Made by a program: the position numbers and the translations under genes | In this document: piece after piece, positions 46,814 to 58,529 of the stretch | Layout of the letters: each line of letters starts with the position of its first letter | Position numbering within the stretch: the stretch's first letter is position 1 | Assembly (NCBI RefSeq): GCF_030376615.1 | Contig: NZ_JARRAB010000015.1 | Location: 1 to 64,000 of the forward strand | From: Pseudomonas sp. sp1636 | Lineage (GTDB): Bacteria > Pseudomonadota > Gammaproteobacteria > Pseudomonadales > Pseudomonadaceae | Direction: 5' to 3' | DNA length: 64,000 nucleotides | Notes under the pieces: generated by a model | Database searches by the model: none | What the model was told of the DNA's origin: nothing | The model's input: the letters and a program-made list of their open reading frames with translations, nothing else

Positions 46814-48190
46814 ATGGAAACCCTCAACAGTTTGGTCAATCAACTCAACGGTCTTGTCTGGGGGCCACCGATGCTGGTGGCGATCCTCGGCACCGGCTTG
46901 TTCCTGATGCTACGCCTGAAATTCATGCCGCTGAGCAAGATCGGTGACGGTTTCAAACTAATGTGGCAAGGCCGCAAGAAAGGCGATGCCGAAAGCGGCG
47001 AAATCACTCCGTTCCAAGCGTTGATGACCTGCCTGGCGGCAACCGTGGGCACCGGCAATATTGCCGGCGTGGCCACTGCAATTTTTCTTGGCGGCCCCGG
47101 CGCCCTGTTCTGGATGTGGTGCACCGCCCTGGTCGGCATGGCCACCAAATACTGTGAAGTGGTGCTGGCGGTGCATTACCGCGAGAAAGACGAGCGCGGC
47201 GAGCACGTCGGCGGGCCGATGTATGCGATCAAGAACGGCTTGGGCAAGAAATGGCTGTGGCTAGGCACTGCGTTCGCCATCTTCGGCGGCCTGGCCGGCT
47301 TCGGCATCGGCAACATGGTGCAGGTCAACAGCATGGCCGCGGCCCTGGAAACCACCTTCAACGTGCCGTTGTGGGTCACCGGTCTGGTCACCATGTTCTT
47401 CGTCGGCCTGGTTATCCTCGGCGGCATCAAACGCATCGGTAAGGTCGCCGCGACCCTGGTGCCCTTCATGTGCGTGGCCTACATCGTCGCCGCCATCGTG
47501 GTGCTGGTGGTCAACTCTGCCCAGATCCCGGCCGCGTTCGAGATGATCTTCACCTACGCCTTCACCCCAGTCGCAGCGACTGGCGGTTTCGCTGGTGCGG
47601 CGGTGATGGCGGCGATCCGTTTCGGTGTGGCCCGCGGCATCTTCTCCAACGAAGCCGGCCTCGGCACGGCCGGTATCGCCCAGGCAGCCGGCACCACCAA
47701 CAGCGCGGTGCGTTCGGGCATGATCGGCATGCTCGGCACCTTTATCGACACCATCGTCATTTGCAGCCTGACCGGCCTGGCGATCATCTGCTCCGGGGTC
47801 TGGACCAGCGGCGTCAGCGGCGCGGCACTCTCGGCGGCAGCCTTCGAGTCGGCCATGCCGGGTGTCGGTGGTTATATCCTGACCATTGCCCTGGTGGTGT
47901 TCGCCTTCACCACCATCCTCGGCTGGAGCTATTTCGGCGAGAAGTGCTGGGAATTCATGGTCGGCACCAAGGCTATCCTGCCATTCCGCATCCTCTGGGT
48001 GCTGGCTGTGCCGTTCGGGGCAGTCGCGCAACTGGACTTCGCCTGGCTGGTGGCGGACACCCTCAATGGCCTGATGGCGATTCCCAACCTGCTGTCGCTG
48101 TTGCTGCTCAGTCCGGTGGTGGTCAAGCTGACCCGCGACCACTTCGCCCGTGAGACTCGCGTGGGCGGCATCGAAAGCCTGCAGCGTTAG
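46814..48190 (+). CDS. Sodium:alanine/glycine symporter (AGCS family)
   Basis: This 458-residue inner-membrane carrier imports small neutral amino acids with sodium. It has about ten hydrophobic segments and family motifs TPFQALMTCLAATVGTGNIA, GGPGALFWMWCTALVGMATK and FSNEAGLGTAGIAQAAGTT. AAGGAAC precedes the ATG. It is a single gene ending before a clear terminator. Confidence 0.92.
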   Translation: METLNSLVNQLNGLVWGPPMLVAILGTGLFLMLRLKFMPLSKIGDGFKLMWQGRKKGDAESGEITPFQALMTCLAATVGTGNIAGVATAIFLGGPGALFWMWCTALVGMATKYCEVVLAVHYREKDERGEHVGGPMYAIKNGLGKKWLWLGTAFAIFGGLAGFGIGNMVQVNSMAAALETTFNVPLWVTGLVTMFFVGLVILGGIKRIGKVAATLVPFMCVAYIVAAIVVLVVNSAQIPAAFEMIFTYAFTPVAATGGFAGAAVMAAIRFGVARGIFSNEAGLGTAGIAQAAGTTNSAVRSGMIGMLGTFIDTIVICSLTGLAIICSGVWTSGVSGAALSAAAFESAMPGVGGYILTIALVVFAFTTILGWSYFGEKCWEFMVGTKAILPFRILWVLAVPFGAVAQLDFAWLVADTLNGLMAIPNLLSLLLLSPVVVKLTRDHFARETRVGGIESLQR

Positions 48191-48234
48191 CCGCTGCCGA
48201 TTTTCTGCATAAACGCTGGTTATTTGCTGCAATG

Positions 48235-48261
48235 AAAAAGCCCCGGATTTCGGGGCTTTTT
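48235..48261 (+). terminator. Terminator of the symporter gene
   Basis: AAAAAGCCCCG, a five-base loop, and CGGGGCTTTTT form a classical intrinsic terminator between the symporter and tpx. Confidence 0.92.
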
Positions 48262-48347
48262 CGTAGGCGGCATGGTTAACTCTGATTGCGTTGTGTATTT
48301 TTCCGACAACTAAATATCCCCCCGTTCCGGCAAAAGAGGACACCTCG

Positions 48348-48848
48348 ATGACTCAAGTAACCCTGCATGGCAACCCGGTACAAGTCGAAGGTCAGCTGCC
48401 ACAGGTCGGGCAGCAGGCGCCGGCCTTCACCCTGGTCGGCGCCGGTCTGGCCGATGTCAGCCTGAGCAGCCTGGCGGGCAAGCGCAAAGTGCTGAATATT
48501 TTCCCCAGCGTCGACACCCCAACCTGTGCCACCTCGGTACGCACCTTCAATGCCAGTGCCAGCAAACTGGAGAACACCCTGGTGCTGTGCATCTCCGCCG
48601 ATCTGCCGTTCGCCCAGGCGCGCTTCTGCGGTGCCGAAGGCCTGGAGAACGTGGTCAACCTGTCGAGCATGCGCGGCACCGAGTTCCTCAAGGACTACGG
48701 CGTAGCCATCGCCGACGGCCCGCTGGCCGGCGTTGCCGCCCGCGCCGTGGTGGTGCTGGACGAGCACGACAAGGTGCTGCACAGCGAGCTGGTCGGCGAG
48801 ATCGGCAACGAGCCGAATTACCAAGCGGCGCTGGCCGCACTCAAGTAA
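48348..48848 (+). CDS. tpx: Thiol peroxidase (2-Cys peroxiredoxin)
   Basis: This 166-residue periplasm/cytosol peroxidase reduces hydroperoxides using thioredoxin. The peroxidatic cysteine is C60 in [17 protein letters not shown] and the resolving cysteine is C94 in [16 protein letters not shown], spacing typical of Tpx. The start at 48348 follows AGAGGACACC. It lies between two terminators as a single gene. Confidence 0.95.
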   Translation: MTQVTLHGNPVQVEGQLPQVGQQAPAFTLVGAGLADVSLSSLAGKRKVLNIFPSVDTPTCATSVRTFNASASKLENTLVLCISADLPFAQARFCGAEGLENVVNLSSMRGTEFLKDYGVAIADGPLAGVAARAVVVLDEHDKVLHSELVGEIGNEPNYQAALAALK

Positions 48849-48865
48849 GCGCAAGCGATTCAGAC

Positions 48866-48896
48866 AAAACGGCCTACTTCGGTAGGCCGGGTTTTT
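48866..48896. terminator. Terminator between tpx and the aldo/keto reductase
   Basis: AAAAC-GGCCTAC-TTCG-GTAGGCC-GGGTTTTT gives a seven-base-pair stem with a UUCG loop and flanking A and T runs, so it can serve both converging genes. Confidence 0.88.
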
Positions 48897-48906
48897 CCTG
48901 GCGGAC

Positions 48907-49902
48907 TCAGCGCGTCAGCATCGCCATCGACTCCGCCGCATAGCGTTCGCCGGCGGCGGCTCGCGGCGGGAAGATGGCGTCCAGCGCGGCGATCTCGACG
49001 GCGCTCAACGGGATGTCCAGCGCGGTGACGTTCTGTTCCAGGTAGCTGCGGCGCTTGGTGCCGGGGATCGGCAGCAGATCCTCGCCTTGGGCCAGCACCC
49101 AGGCCAGCGCCAGTTGCGAGGCCAGCACGCCTTTATCCGCGGCCAGTCGCTCGACCTGGCTGACCAGTTGCAGATTCTTGGCGAAGTTGTCGCCCTGGAA
49201 GCGCGGACTGAAGCGCCGGTAGTCGTCGGCGGCGAAGTCTTCCGGGCTCTTCAAGGTGCCGGTGAGAAAGCCGCGGCCCAGCGGGCTGTAGGGCACGAAG
49301 GCGATGCCCAGCCGGCGGCAGGTCGCCAGCACGCCATTCTCCTCGGGGTCGCGGGTCCATAGCGAGTATTCGCTCTGCACCGCGCTGATCGGGTGTACCC
49401 GCTGGGCACGTTCCAGGGTCTCGGGGGCAACCTCGCTCAGGCCGAGGTAGCGCACCTTGCCCTGCTGCACCAGCTCGGCCATGGCGCCGACGGTCTCCTC
49501 GATCGGCACCTCGGGGTCGATGCGGTGCTGGTAGTAGAGGTCCAGGTAGTCGGTGCCTAGGCGCTTTAGGCTGCCCTCGATCGATTGGCGCACGTACTCC
49601 GGCCGGCCGCTGACGCCACGCCGCTGCGGATCCTGCGGATCGCGCAACAAACCGAACTTGCTGGCCAGGAAGGCCTGCTCGCGCCTGCCGGCCAGGGCCT
49701 TGCCCAGCAACAGCTCGTTGCTGTGCGGGCCATAGGCGTCTGCCGTGTCGAGCAGGTTCAGGCCCAGTTCCAGGGCGCGGTGTACGGTGGCGATGGATTC
49801 GCGCTCATCGCGGCCGGCGACATAGAACTCGCTCATGCCCATGCAGCCGAGGCCGATGGCTGAAACCAGAGGGCCGTTACGGCCGAGTCGGCGAGTTTTC
49901 AT
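48907..49902 (-). CDS. Aldo/keto reductase
   Basis: This 331-residue NADPH-dependent oxidoreductase has the AKR pattern [20 protein letters not shown] (catalytic tyrosine), FLASKFG (lysine) and [17 protein letters not shown] (histidine). It resembles AKR13-type plant/bacterial enzymes. The substrate is not evident. Divergent from the LysR gene at 50019. Confidence 0.92.
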   Translation of the reverse strand: MKTRRLGRNGPLVSAIGLGCMGMSEFYVAGRDERESIATVHRALELGLNLLDTADAYGPHSNELLLGKALAGRREQAFLASKFGLLRDPQDPQRRGVSGRPEYVRQSIEGSLKRLGTDYLDLYYQHRIDPEVPIEETVGAMAELVQQGKVRYLGLSEVAPETLERAQRVHPISAVQSEYSLWTRDPEENGVLATCRRLGIAFVPYSPLGRGFLTGTLKSPEDFAADDYRRFSPRFQGDNFAKNLQLVSQVERLAADKGVLASQLALAWVLAQGEDLLPIPGTKRRSYLEQNVTALDIPLSAVEIAALDAIFPPRAAAGERYAAESMAMLTR

Positions 49903-50018
49903 GGGGGTGCTCCTGTGTGGTGGGGAAGGGTCACGCCCAGTCTGAATGTTAAGGCTGAGTGGATAAACCTACTGAAAACGTATTCACTATTTGCTTATTC
50001 GAAATAGTGGTGCTGCAG

Positions 50019-50930
50019 ATGGATCGTTTTCTCGCCATGCGGGTGTTCAGTCGGATCGTCGAATTGCGCGGCTTCGGCAAGGCTGCGGACAGCCTGGGTC
50101 TGCCGCGGGCCTCGGCCACCCAGCTGATCAAGCAGCTGGAGGCCCATCTCGGGGTGCAACTGTTGCGTCGTACCACCCGCCAGGTCGGCCCGACCCCGGA
50201 TGGTCAGGCCTACTACGAGCGCTGTCTGCGTTTGTTGGCTGATCTGGAGGAAGCCGAGTCGTTTTTCTCGCAGAGCGGCAGCGGCCCACAGGGGCGGCTG
50301 CGGGTCGACCTGCCGGCCTCGCTGGCGCACCGGCTGGTGATTCCGGCGTTGCCAGATTTCTGCGCCCGTTTCCCGCGCATCGAACTGGAAGTCGGCGCCA
50401 GCGACCGCCCGGTGGAGCTGATTCGCGAAGGGGTGGACTGCGTGCTGCGTGCCGGCGAGGTGTACGACACCAGCCTGGTGGCGCGGCCGTTGAGCGCATT
50501 GCCGCAGATTACCTGCGCCAGTGCGGCTTACCTGCAGCGCTACGGTATCCCGCAGACGCTCGCCGAGTTGGAGGGGCACCGCGCCGTCAATTACTTCTCC
50601 GCCCGCACCGGACGGCGTCTTCCCCTGGATTTTATGGTGGCGGGCGCGCGGGTCGAGCTGGAGCTGCCCGGCAACATCGCCCTGAGTACCGCCGAAGGCT
50701 ATGTCGCCGCCTGCGAAGCGGGGATGGGCATCATCCAGGCGCCTTATTACCACCTGCGCGAGCAACTGGCAGCCGGCAGCCTGCGCGAAATCCTCGCCGA
50801 CTTCCGCCCGGCACCGATGCCCTTGGCGGCGCTCTACCCGCCGCACAGACAGCTGTCGCGGCGGGTGCGGGTGTTCGTCGATTGGTTGGTCGAACTGTTT
50901 GCCCGGCACGATTCGCTACGGCCGAATTGA
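50019..50930 (+). CDS. LysR-family regulator
   Basis: This 303-residue LysR protein starts MDRFLAMRVFSRIVELRGFG, with the helix-turn-helix LGLPRASATQLIKQLEAHLG. ATG 50019 is preferred over an upstream in-frame ATG (49959), because family members begin here. It is divergent from the aldo/keto reductase by 116 bp and is its likely regulator. Confidence 0.87.
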   Translation: MDRFLAMRVFSRIVELRGFGKAADSLGLPRASATQLIKQLEAHLGVQLLRRTTRQVGPTPDGQAYYERCLRLLADLEEAESFFSQSGSGPQGRLRVDLPASLAHRLVIPALPDFCARFPRIELEVGASDRPVELIREGVDCVLRAGEVYDTSLVARPLSALPQITCASAAYLQRYGIPQTLAELEGHRAVNYFSARTGRRLPLDFMVAGARVELELPGNIALSTAEGYVAACEAGMGIIQAPYYHLREQLAAGSLREILADFRPAPMPLAALYPPHRQLSRRVRVFVDWLVELFARHDSLRPN

Positions 50931-51115
50931 GCCGAGCCGCTGGCAGCCGGGGCGAAACCCTCGTAAAGCCAGCGTCAGCGCTCTGTGTCAGGCGGTTTTT
51001 TATCGACAGGGCATGGGCTTAGCAACCTAAGTTAGAGGTAAATAGCCGGTAAAGAGGCTTTGCTTCGTGCCTGACACTGCTTATCGTTCAGGCACTCCAA
51101 AGAAGTGACCTGGCC

Positions 51116-52336
51116 ATGTCTGAGACAACCGCATTACCCCGTACCTCGAAGCAGTCACGCCAATGGCTGATCGGTCTGATTCTGTTGGCGCTGATCATCG
51201 CCCTGATCTGGTGGTTCTGGCCCAACGAACCGCAGGCCCAGGCGGGCGGCCACTGGCGCGATGGCGGGCCGGTGCCGGTGCGGGTGACGGCGGTCACGCA
51301 AGGCGATTTCCCGGTCGAGTTGAAAGCCCTGGGCACGGTGACCGCCTACAACACGGTGCATGTACGCGGCCGGGTGGAAGGTGAGCTGGTCAAGTTGTTG
51401 TTCGAGGATGGCCAGCGGGTCGAGGCCGGCGACCTGCTCGCGGTGATCGATCCACGGCCTTATGAAGTGGCCCTGCAACAGGCCTTGGGCGTGCAGCAGG
51501 AGAATCAGGCGCAACTGCACAACGCCGAGTTGGATCTGGCCCGTTATCGTGGCCTGTACGCCGAAGACTCCATCGCCAAACAGACCCTGGACACCCAGCA
51601 GGCCCTGGTCAACCAATACCGCGGCGTGCTCAAGAGCAACCAGGCGGCGGTCGCAGAGGCGCGCCTGAACCTCGACTTCACCCAGGTGCGTGCGCCTATC
51701 AGTGGCCGTCTCGGTCTGCGCCAGGTGGATCGCGGCAACCTGGTCAACTCCGCCGATGCACTGCCGCTGGTGGTGATTACCCAAACCCTGCCGATTGCCC
51801 TGCTGTTCACCTTGCCCGAGGCCGAGCTGCCGGCGGTGTTGCGCCAGTTCAGGGCTGGGCAGCGGTTGCGGGTCGAAGCCTGGGATCGCAACGACACGCT
51901 CAAACTGGCCGAAGGGCAGCTGGACAGCCTGGATAACCTGATCGATACCGCCACCGGCACGGTCAAGCTCAAGGCACGTTTCGAGAATGCCGAGGAGCTG
52001 CTGTTTCCCAACCAGTTCGTCAACGTCCGCCTGCTGCTGGAGACCCGCGAGCAGGCCCTGTTGATACCCGCTGCAGCCTTGCAGTTCGGCGCGCGCGGCA
52101 CCTTCGTCTATGTGGTCGACGCGCAAGACAAGGTGCAGGTGCGGCCGATCGTGACCGGGCCGAGCAATGGTGAGTTGACCCTGATCGAGGAGGGCGTCGA
52201 GCTGGGCGAGCGCCTGGTGCTGGAGGGCACCGACCGCCTGCGTGACGGCAGCGCCGTCGAGGTGATCGGCGAAAGCCAGGCTCCGACCGCCAAGCAAACC
52301 AACGTGCGGGCAGTGCGGACACCGGCAGACGCATGA
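51116..52336 (+). CDS. muxA: RND efflux membrane-fusion protein (MuxA/MdtA-like)
   Basis: The 406-residue adaptor has an N-terminal membrane anchor ([19 protein letters not shown]), a biotinyl-lipoyl segment, an alpha-helical hairpin, and a beta-barrel ([20 protein letters not shown]). It links two RND pumps to an outer-membrane channel. The operon with two RND pumps and an OMF matches MuxABC-OpmB of P. aeruginosa, which confers resistance to several antibiotics. Its stop overlaps the next start (ATGA). Confidence 0.9.
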   Translation: MSETTALPRTSKQSRQWLIGLILLALIIALIWWFWPNEPQAQAGGHWRDGGPVPVRVTAVTQGDFPVELKALGTVTAYNTVHVRGRVEGELVKLLFEDGQRVEAGDLLAVIDPRPYEVALQQALGVQQENQAQLHNAELDLARYRGLYAEDSIAKQTLDTQQALVNQYRGVLKSNQAAVAEARLNLDFTQVRAPISGRLGLRQVDRGNLVNSADALPLVVITQTLPIALLFTLPEAELPAVLRQFRAGQRLRVEAWDRNDTLKLAEGQLDSLDNLIDTATGTVKLKARFENAEELLFPNQFVNVRLLLETREQALLIPAAALQFGARGTFVYVVDAQDKVQVRPIVTGPSNGELTLIEEGVELGERLVLEGTDRLRDGSAVEVIGESQAPTAKQTNVRAVRTPADA

Positions 52337-55300
52337 ACGCTTCCCGCCTGTTTATCCTGCGCCCGGTCGCCACCACCCTGATCATGCTGGCGATCCTGCT
52401 CAGCGGCCTGATCGCCTATCGCCTGCTGCCGGTATCGGCCTTGCCCGAGGTGGATTACCCGACCATTCGCGTCATGACCCTCTATCCCGGCGCCAGCCCG
52501 GACGTGATGGCCAGTGCGGTGACCGCCCCGCTGGAACGCCAGTTCGGCCAGATGGCGGGCTTGAAGCAGATGTCTTCGAGCAGCTCCGCGGGCGCCTCGG
52601 TGATCACCCTGCGCTTCGACCTGGAGGTGCAACTGGAGGTTGCCGAGCAGGAGGTGCAGGCGGCGATCAACGGGGCGAGCAACCTGCTGCCCAACGATCT
52701 GCCGGCGCCGCCGGTGTACAACAAGGTCAACCCGGCCGATACCCCGGTGCTGACCCTGGCGATTCGTTCGGCCACTATGCCGTTGCCGCAGGTGTTCGAC
52801 CTGGTCGATACCCGCCTGGCGCAGAAGCTGGCGCAAACCAGCGGCGTCGGCCTGGTCACCCTGGCCGGCGGCCAGCGCCCGGCGGTACGCATCCGGGTCA
52901 ATCCGCAAGCCCTGGCCGCCTACGGCCTGAATCTCGCCGATGTGCGCAGCCTGATCACCGCGAGCAACGTCAACCAGCCCAAAGGCAACTTCGACGGCCC
53001 GACCCGCGTCTCGCAACTGGATGCCAACGACCAGCTCAAATCCCCGGAGGAATACCGCGAGCTGATCTTGAGCTACCAGAACGGCGCGGCGCTGCGCCTG
53101 AAGGAGGTCGCCGAGATCGTCGACGGCGCGGAAAACAATCGCCTGGCGGCCTGGGCCAACCGCAACGAGGCGGTGCTGGTCAATGTGCAGCGCCAGCCCG
53201 GCGCCAACGTGATCGAGGTGGTCGAGCGCATCCAGGCCTTGTTGCCCACTCTCAGTGCAGGCTTGCCGGCCACTGTCGAGGTCAGTGTGCTGACCGACCG
53301 CACCCAGACCATTCGCGCCGCGGTACGTGACGTACAGCACGAGTTGCTGCTGGCGGTGCTGCTGGTGGTGCTGGTGACCTTCCTGTTCCTGCGCAAGCTG
53401 TCGGCGACCATCATTCCGTCGATAGTCGTGCCGCTGTCGCTGATCGGCACCTTCGGCGTGATGTACCTGGCCGGCTTCACCATCAACAACCTGACCCTGA
53501 TGGCCCTGACCATTGCCACCGGCTTCGTGGTCGACGACGCCATCGTCATGCTGGAAAACATCGCCCGCCACCTGGAAGCCGGCGAAACCCCGCTGAATGC
53601 CGCGCTCAAGGGCGCCAAGCAGATCGGCTTCACCCTGATCTCGCTGACCATCTCGTTGATCGCGGTGCTGATTCCGCTGTTATTCATGGCCGATGTGGTC
53701 GGCCGGCTGTTCCGCGAGTTCGCCATCACCCTGGCGGTGGCGATCCTGATTTCCCTGGTGGTGTCGCTGACCCTGACGCCGATGATGTGCGCGCGCCTGC
53801 TCAAGCATCAGGCGCAGGCCGAGCAGGGGCGCTTCTACCGCAGCAGCGGCCAGTGGATCGACAAGTTGATCGCCCATTACGGCATCTGCCTGCAATGGGT
53901 GCTCAGGCGCCAGCCGCTGACCCTGTTGGTCGCCATCGTCACCCTGGCGTTGACCGTGCTGCTCTACCTGGCGGTGCCCAAGGGCTTCTTTCCGGTGCAG
54001 GACACCGGGGTGATCCAGGGCATTTCCGAGGCGCCGCAGTCGATTTCCTTCGGCGCCATGAGCGAGCGCCAGCAGCGCCTGGCCGAGCTGATCCTGCAGG
54101 ATCCGGCGGTGGCCAGCCTGTCGTCCTACATTGGCGTGGATGGCGACAACCCGACCCTCAACAGCGGGCGTCTGTTGATCAACCTCAAGCCGCATGCCGA
54201 GCGCGATGTCACGGCCAGTCAGGTGATCGAGCGCCTGCGCCCGCGCTTGGCCAAACTGGCCGGCATCGAGCTGTACCTGCAGCCGGTGCAGGATCTGACC
54301 ATCGAGGATAGGGTCAGCCGCACCCAGTTCCAGTTCAGCATGGAGTCGCCAGACCAGGCGTTGCTGGAGGAATGGGTGGCCAAGCTGGTTGCCGCGCTGC
54401 GTCAGCAGCCGCAACTCAGCGATGTCGCCAGCGACCTGCAAAGCCGTGGCCTGCAGGTATTCCTGCAGATCGACCGGGACGCTGCCTCGCGCCTCGGCGT
54501 GAGCGTCGCCGCCATCGACGATGCGCTCTACGACGCCTTCGGCCAACGGCAGATCTCGACCATCTACACCCAGGCCAGCCAGTATCGGGTGGTGCTGGAA
54601 AGCGACAACGCCGGCAGCATCGGCCCGGCCGCATTGCGCCAGATCCACGTGGCGACGGCCGACGGCAGGCAAATTCCCTTGTCGTCGCTGGCGCGCATCG
54701 ACGAGCGCGCCGCCAGTCTGCTGACCAACCGCATCGGCCAGTTCCCGGCGGCGACCCTGTCGTTCAACCTGGCCGCAGGTGTTGCCCTCGGCGAGGCGGT
54801 GGCGGCGATCGAGCGGGTAGAGCAGGACATCGGCTTGCCCGGCGGGGTGCAGACCCGGTTCCAGGGGGCGGCCGAGGCCTTTCGCGCCTCGCTGTCGAGC
54901 ACCCTGCTGCTGATCCTGGCCGCCATCGTCACCATGTACATCGTCCTCGGCGTGCTCTACGAGAGCTACATCCACCCGATCACCATCCTCTCGACCTTGC
55001 CTTCGGCCGGGGTCGGCGCGTTGCTCGCGCTGCTCTTGACCGGCAACGAGCTGGGCCTGATCGCGGTCATCGGCATTATCCTGTTGATCGGCATCGTCAA
55101 GAAGAACGCGATCATGATGATCGACTTCGCCCTCGACGCCGAACGCAATCAAGGCATGGCCCCGGAAGCGGCGATCTACCAGGCGGCCTTGCTGCGCTTC
55201 CGGCCGATTCTGATGACCACCCTGGCGGCGCTGTTCGGCGCCATTCCGCTGATGCTGGCCTCGGGTTCCGGTGCCGAACTGCGTCATCCGCTGGGCCTGG

Positions 55301-55425
55301 TGATGGTCGGCGGCCTGTTGCTCAGCCAGGTGCTGACCCTGTTCACCACGCCGGTGATCTACCTGTACTTCGACCGGTTGTCGCGGCGCCTGAGCGGGCG
55401 CAGCGCGGCGGGAGTGCTGGTGTGA
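52333..55425 (+). CDS. muxB: RND efflux pump subunit (MuxB/MdtB-like)
   Basis: This 1030-residue inner-membrane proton antiporter has the RND layout of 12 membrane segments and two large periplasmic loops. [20 protein letters not shown] carries the proton-relay aspartates of TM4, and [20 protein letters not shown] is the conserved late motif. It starts inside the muxA stop (ATGA) and its stop overlaps muxC. It works as a heteromer with MuxC, as in MdtBC. Confidence 0.93.
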   Translation: MNASRLFILRPVATTLIMLAILLSGLIAYRLLPVSALPEVDYPTIRVMTLYPGASPDVMASAVTAPLERQFGQMAGLKQMSSSSSAGASVITLRFDLEVQLEVAEQEVQAAINGASNLLPNDLPAPPVYNKVNPADTPVLTLAIRSATMPLPQVFDLVDTRLAQKLAQTSGVGLVTLAGGQRPAVRIRVNPQALAAYGLNLADVRSLITASNVNQPKGNFDGPTRVSQLDANDQLKSPEEYRELILSYQNGAALRLKEVAEIVDGAENNRLAAWANRNEAVLVNVQRQPGANVIEVVERIQALLPTLSAGLPATVEVSVLTDRTQTIRAAVRDVQHELLLAVLLVVLVTFLFLRKLSATIIPSIVVPLSLIGTFGVMYLAGFTINNLTLMALTIATGFVVDDAIVMLENIARHLEAGETPLNAALKGAKQIGFTLISLTISLIAVLIPLLFMADVVGRLFREFAITLAVAILISLVVSLTLTPMMCARLLKHQAQAEQGRFYRSSGQWIDKLIAHYGICLQWVLRRQPLTLLVAIVTLALTVLLYLAVPKGFFPVQDTGVIQGISEAPQSISFGAMSERQQRLAELILQDPAVASLSSYIGVDGDNPTLNSGRLLINLKPHAERDVTASQVIERLRPRLAKLAGIELYLQPVQDLTIEDRVSRTQFQFSMESPDQALLEEWVAKLVAALRQQPQLSDVASDLQSRGLQVFLQIDRDAASRLGVSVAAIDDALYDAFGQRQISTIYTQASQYRVVLESDNAGSIGPAALRQIHVATADGRQIPLSSLARIDERAASLLTNRIGQFPAATLSFNLAAGVALGEAVAAIERVEQDIGLPGGVQTRFQGAAEAFRASLSSTLLLILAAIVTMYIVLGVLYESYIHPITILSTLPSAGVGALLALLLTGNELGLIAVIGIILLIGIVKKNAIMMIDFALDAERNQGMAPEAAIYQAALLRFRPILMTTLAALFGAIPLMLASGSGAELRHPLGLVMVGGLLLSQVLTLFTTPVIYLYFDRLSRRLSGRSAAGVLV

Positions 55426-58400
55426 ACCTCTCCGCGCCCTTTATCCGCCGACCGGTGGCGACCCTGCTGCTGAGCCTGGCGATCCTCCTGCTCGGCGGCG
55501 TCAGCTTCGGCTTGTTGCCGGTGGCACCGCTGCCGCAGATGGATTTTCCGACCATCAGCGTGCAGGCCAGCCTGCCGGGGGCCAGCCCGCAGATCATGGC
55601 CTCCAGCGTGGCCACGCCGTTGGAACGCTCGCTCGGCACCATCGCCGGTATCAGCCAGATGAACAGCCGCAGCAGCCAGGGCAGCACGCGGATCATGCTG
55701 CAGTTCGAGCTGGATAAAGACAGCAACGTCGCCGCCCGCGAGGTACAGGCGGCGCTCAATGCCGCGCGCGAGCTGCTGCCCAGCGGCATGCGCAGCATGC
55801 CGAGCTACCGCAAGTTCAACCCGTCGCAGGCGCCGATCATGGTGCTGTCGCTGACCAGCGAGGTGCTGGATAAGGGCCAGCTGTATGACGTGGCTTCGAC
55901 CATCCTGGCGCAGAAGCTCGCGCAGGTCAGCGGCGTCGGCGAGGTGAGCATCGGCGGCAGCTCGCTGCCGGCGGTGCGCGTGGCCTTGGAGCCGCGCCTG
56001 CTCGACCAGTACGGCATCGCCCTGGACGAGGTGCGCCAGACGATCAGCGCAGCCAATGCCCAGCGGCCGAAAGGCGCGCTGGAAAATGGCGAGCGCTATT
56101 GGCAGGTGCAAGCCAGCGACCAGTTGGAGAAAGCGGCCGATTACCTGCCGCTGATCATTCGCTATCGGGACGGCGCCGCGGTGCGCCTGGGCGATGTGGC
56201 CACGGTCAGCGATGGGGTGGAGGATCGCTATAACAGCGGATTCTACAACGATGAACAAGCCGTGCTAATGGTGATCAACCGCCAGACCGGGGCCAATATC
56301 ATCGAAACCATCGCCAGCATCCGCGAGCAGCTACCGGCGCTGCGTGCGGTGATTCCGGCCAGCGTCAAGTTGGCCGTGGCGATGGATCGCTCGCCGGTGA
56401 TCCGCGCCACCCTGCACGAGGCCGAGCGCACCCTGTTGATCGCCGTGGCCCTGGTGATCCTGGTGGTGTTCGCCTTCCTCGGCCGTTGGCGCGCCGCGCT
56501 GATCCCGGCGCTGGCGGTGCCGGTGTCGCTGGTCGGCACTTTCGCGGCGATGCACCTGCTGGGTTTTTCCCTGAACAACCTGTCGCTGATGGCGTTGATC
56601 ATCGCCACCGGCCTGGTGGTGGACGACGCCATCGTCGTGCTGGAAAACATCACCCGCCATATCGAGGCCGGTGAAACGCCCATGGCCGCGTCCCTCAAGG
56701 GCGCGCGCGAGGTGGGCTTCACCCTGCTGGCGATGAATCTGTCGCTGGTCGCGGTGTTTATCTCGATCCTGTTTATGGGCGGCATCGTCGAACGGCTGTT
56801 TCGCGAGTTTTCCATCACCCTGGCGGTGGCCATAGTCGTCTCGCTGCTGGTTTCGTTGACCCTCACGCCGATGCTGTGCGCCCGTTGGCTCAAGGCCGAA
56901 CAGCTCGAGCGTCAGCCCAATGCCTTGCAGCGTTGCGCGGCGCGGATGCAGGCGCGGGTGCTGGACGGTTACCGGCGCAGCCTGGACTGGGCGCTCAACC
57001 ATGCGCTGCTGATGCTGTTCAGCTTGCTGGCGACCATCGCGCTGAATGTCTTTCTGTTCGTCAGCGTACCCAAGACCTTCCTGCCGCAGCAGGACACCGG
57101 CCAGTTGATCGGCATGATCCGCGGCGACGACGGCCTGTCGTTCCAGGTCATGCAGCCGAAGATGGAAATCTACCGCCGCGCGCTGCTGGCCGATCCGGCA
57201 GTGGACAGCGTGGCCGGCTTCATCGGCGGCTCCGGCGGGATCAACAACGCCTTCATGATAGTGCGCCTGAAGCCCATCGCCGAGCGCGACCTGTCGGCCC
57301 AGGAGGTGATCAATCGCCTGCGCCGCAACGCGCCGAAGGTGGCCGGTGGGCGCATGTTCCTCATGCCGGATCAGGATCTGCAGATCGGCGGGCGGGAAGG
57401 GCGTAGCTCGGAAAACGAATACATGCTGTTGTCCGGCGACCTAGAGCTGCTCCGCGAGTGGTTGCCGAAGGTGCGCGAGGCCTTGCGAACGCTGCCCGAG
57501 CTGACCGACATCGACGCCAAGGAGACCGAGGGCGCCCAGCAGATCCGCCTGCTGGTCGACCGCGACACGGCCAAACGCCTCGGCGTGGACATGAACATGA
57601 TCACCGCACTGCTCAACAACGCCTTCAGTCAGCGCCAGGTGTCGACCATCTACGACAGCCTCAACCAGTACAGCGTGGTCATGGAAATCAACCCGCAATA
57701 CGCGCAATACCCGGAGACCCTCGACCAACTCCAGCTGATCGGCGCCGATGGGGCACGAGTGCCGCTGTCGAGTTTGGCCCGCTGGGAGCGCGGCCTGGAG
57801 GAAGACCGGGTGCATCACCAGGGCCAGTTCGCCGTCGAGAATATCGGCTTCGCCCTGGCCGAAGGGATCAGCCTGGAGCAGGCCAGTGTGGCGATCGAGC
57901 GCGCGGTGGCGCGGCTCAACCTGCCGACCGAGGTACAGGGCATGCTCGGCGGTACCGGTGGCGCCTTCCAGCAGACCCAGCAGAATCAGCCGTGGATGAT
58001 CCTGCTGGCGCTGCTGGTGGTGTATATCGTCCTCGGCGTGCTCTATGAGAGCTACATCCACCCGCTGAGCATCCTCTCCACCTTACCCTCGGCGGGGGTC
58101 GGCGCCTTGCTCGCCCTGCAGCTGATGAGCATCGAATTCAGTCTGATCTCGCTGCTCGGCTTGTTTTTGCTGATCGGCATCGTCAAGAAGAACGCCATCC
58201 TGATGATCGACCTGGCCCTGCAACTGGAACGTCAGGAACAGCTGAGCCCGCAGGAGTCGATCCGCCGCGCCTGCCTGCTGCGCTTTCGACCGATCATGAT
58301 GACCACCCTGGCGGCGATCCTCGGCGCGCTGCCGCTGGTGTTGGGCAGCGCCGAAGGCGCGGAGATGCGCCAGCCGTTGGGCATCACCATCGTCGGCGGG

Positions 58401-58529
58401 CTGATCCTCAGCCAGTTGCTGACCCTCTACACCACTCCGGTGATCTACCTGTATTTCGACCGCTTGCGCCACCGGGTCAACCGCTGGCGCGGCGTACGCA
58501 CCGATGCCGCCCTGGAAACCCCCGTATGA
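55422..58529 (+). CDS. muxC: RND efflux pump subunit (MuxC/MdtC-like)
   Basis: Second RND pump, 1035 residues, starting with GTG 55422 that overlaps the muxB stop (GTGA). Motifs include [20 protein letters not shown] (TM4 aspartates) and [20 protein letters not shown]. An in-frame extension upstream to 54372 runs through muxB in another frame and is not coding. Its stop overlaps the opmB start. Confidence 0.93.
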   Translation: MNLSAPFIRRPVATLLLSLAILLLGGVSFGLLPVAPLPQMDFPTISVQASLPGASPQIMASSVATPLERSLGTIAGISQMNSRSSQGSTRIMLQFELDKDSNVAAREVQAALNAARELLPSGMRSMPSYRKFNPSQAPIMVLSLTSEVLDKGQLYDVASTILAQKLAQVSGVGEVSIGGSSLPAVRVALEPRLLDQYGIALDEVRQTISAANAQRPKGALENGERYWQVQASDQLEKAADYLPLIIRYRDGAAVRLGDVATVSDGVEDRYNSGFYNDEQAVLMVINRQTGANIIETIASIREQLPALRAVIPASVKLAVAMDRSPVIRATLHEAERTLLIAVALVILVVFAFLGRWRAALIPALAVPVSLVGTFAAMHLLGFSLNNLSLMALIIATGLVVDDAIVVLENITRHIEAGETPMAASLKGAREVGFTLLAMNLSLVAVFISILFMGGIVERLFREFSITLAVAIVVSLLVSLTLTPMLCARWLKAEQLERQPNALQRCAARMQARVLDGYRRSLDWALNHALLMLFSLLATIALNVFLFVSVPKTFLPQQDTGQLIGMIRGDDGLSFQVMQPKMEIYRRALLADPAVDSVAGFIGGSGGINNAFMIVRLKPIAERDLSAQEVINRLRRNAPKVAGGRMFLMPDQDLQIGGREGRSSENEYMLLSGDLELLREWLPKVREALRTLPELTDIDAKETEGAQQIRLLVDRDTAKRLGVDMNMITALLNNAFSQRQVSTIYDSLNQYSVVMEINPQYAQYPETLDQLQLIGADGARVPLSSLARWERGLEEDRVHHQGQFAVENIGFALAEGISLEQASVAIERAVARLNLPTEVQGMLGGTGGAFQQTQQNQPWMILLALLVVYIVLGVLYESYIHPLSILSTLPSAGVGALLALQLMSIEFSLISLLGLFLLIGIVKKNAILMIDLALQLERQEQLSPQESIRRACLLRFRPIMMTTLAAILGALPLVLGSAEGAEMRQPLGITIVGGLILSQLLTLYTTPVIYLYFDRLRHRVNRWRGVRTDAALETPV

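Noticed and set aside
46548-46907. 119-codon ORF before the symporter
   Set aside because: It overlaps the symporter start in another frame and lacks a clear ribosome site.
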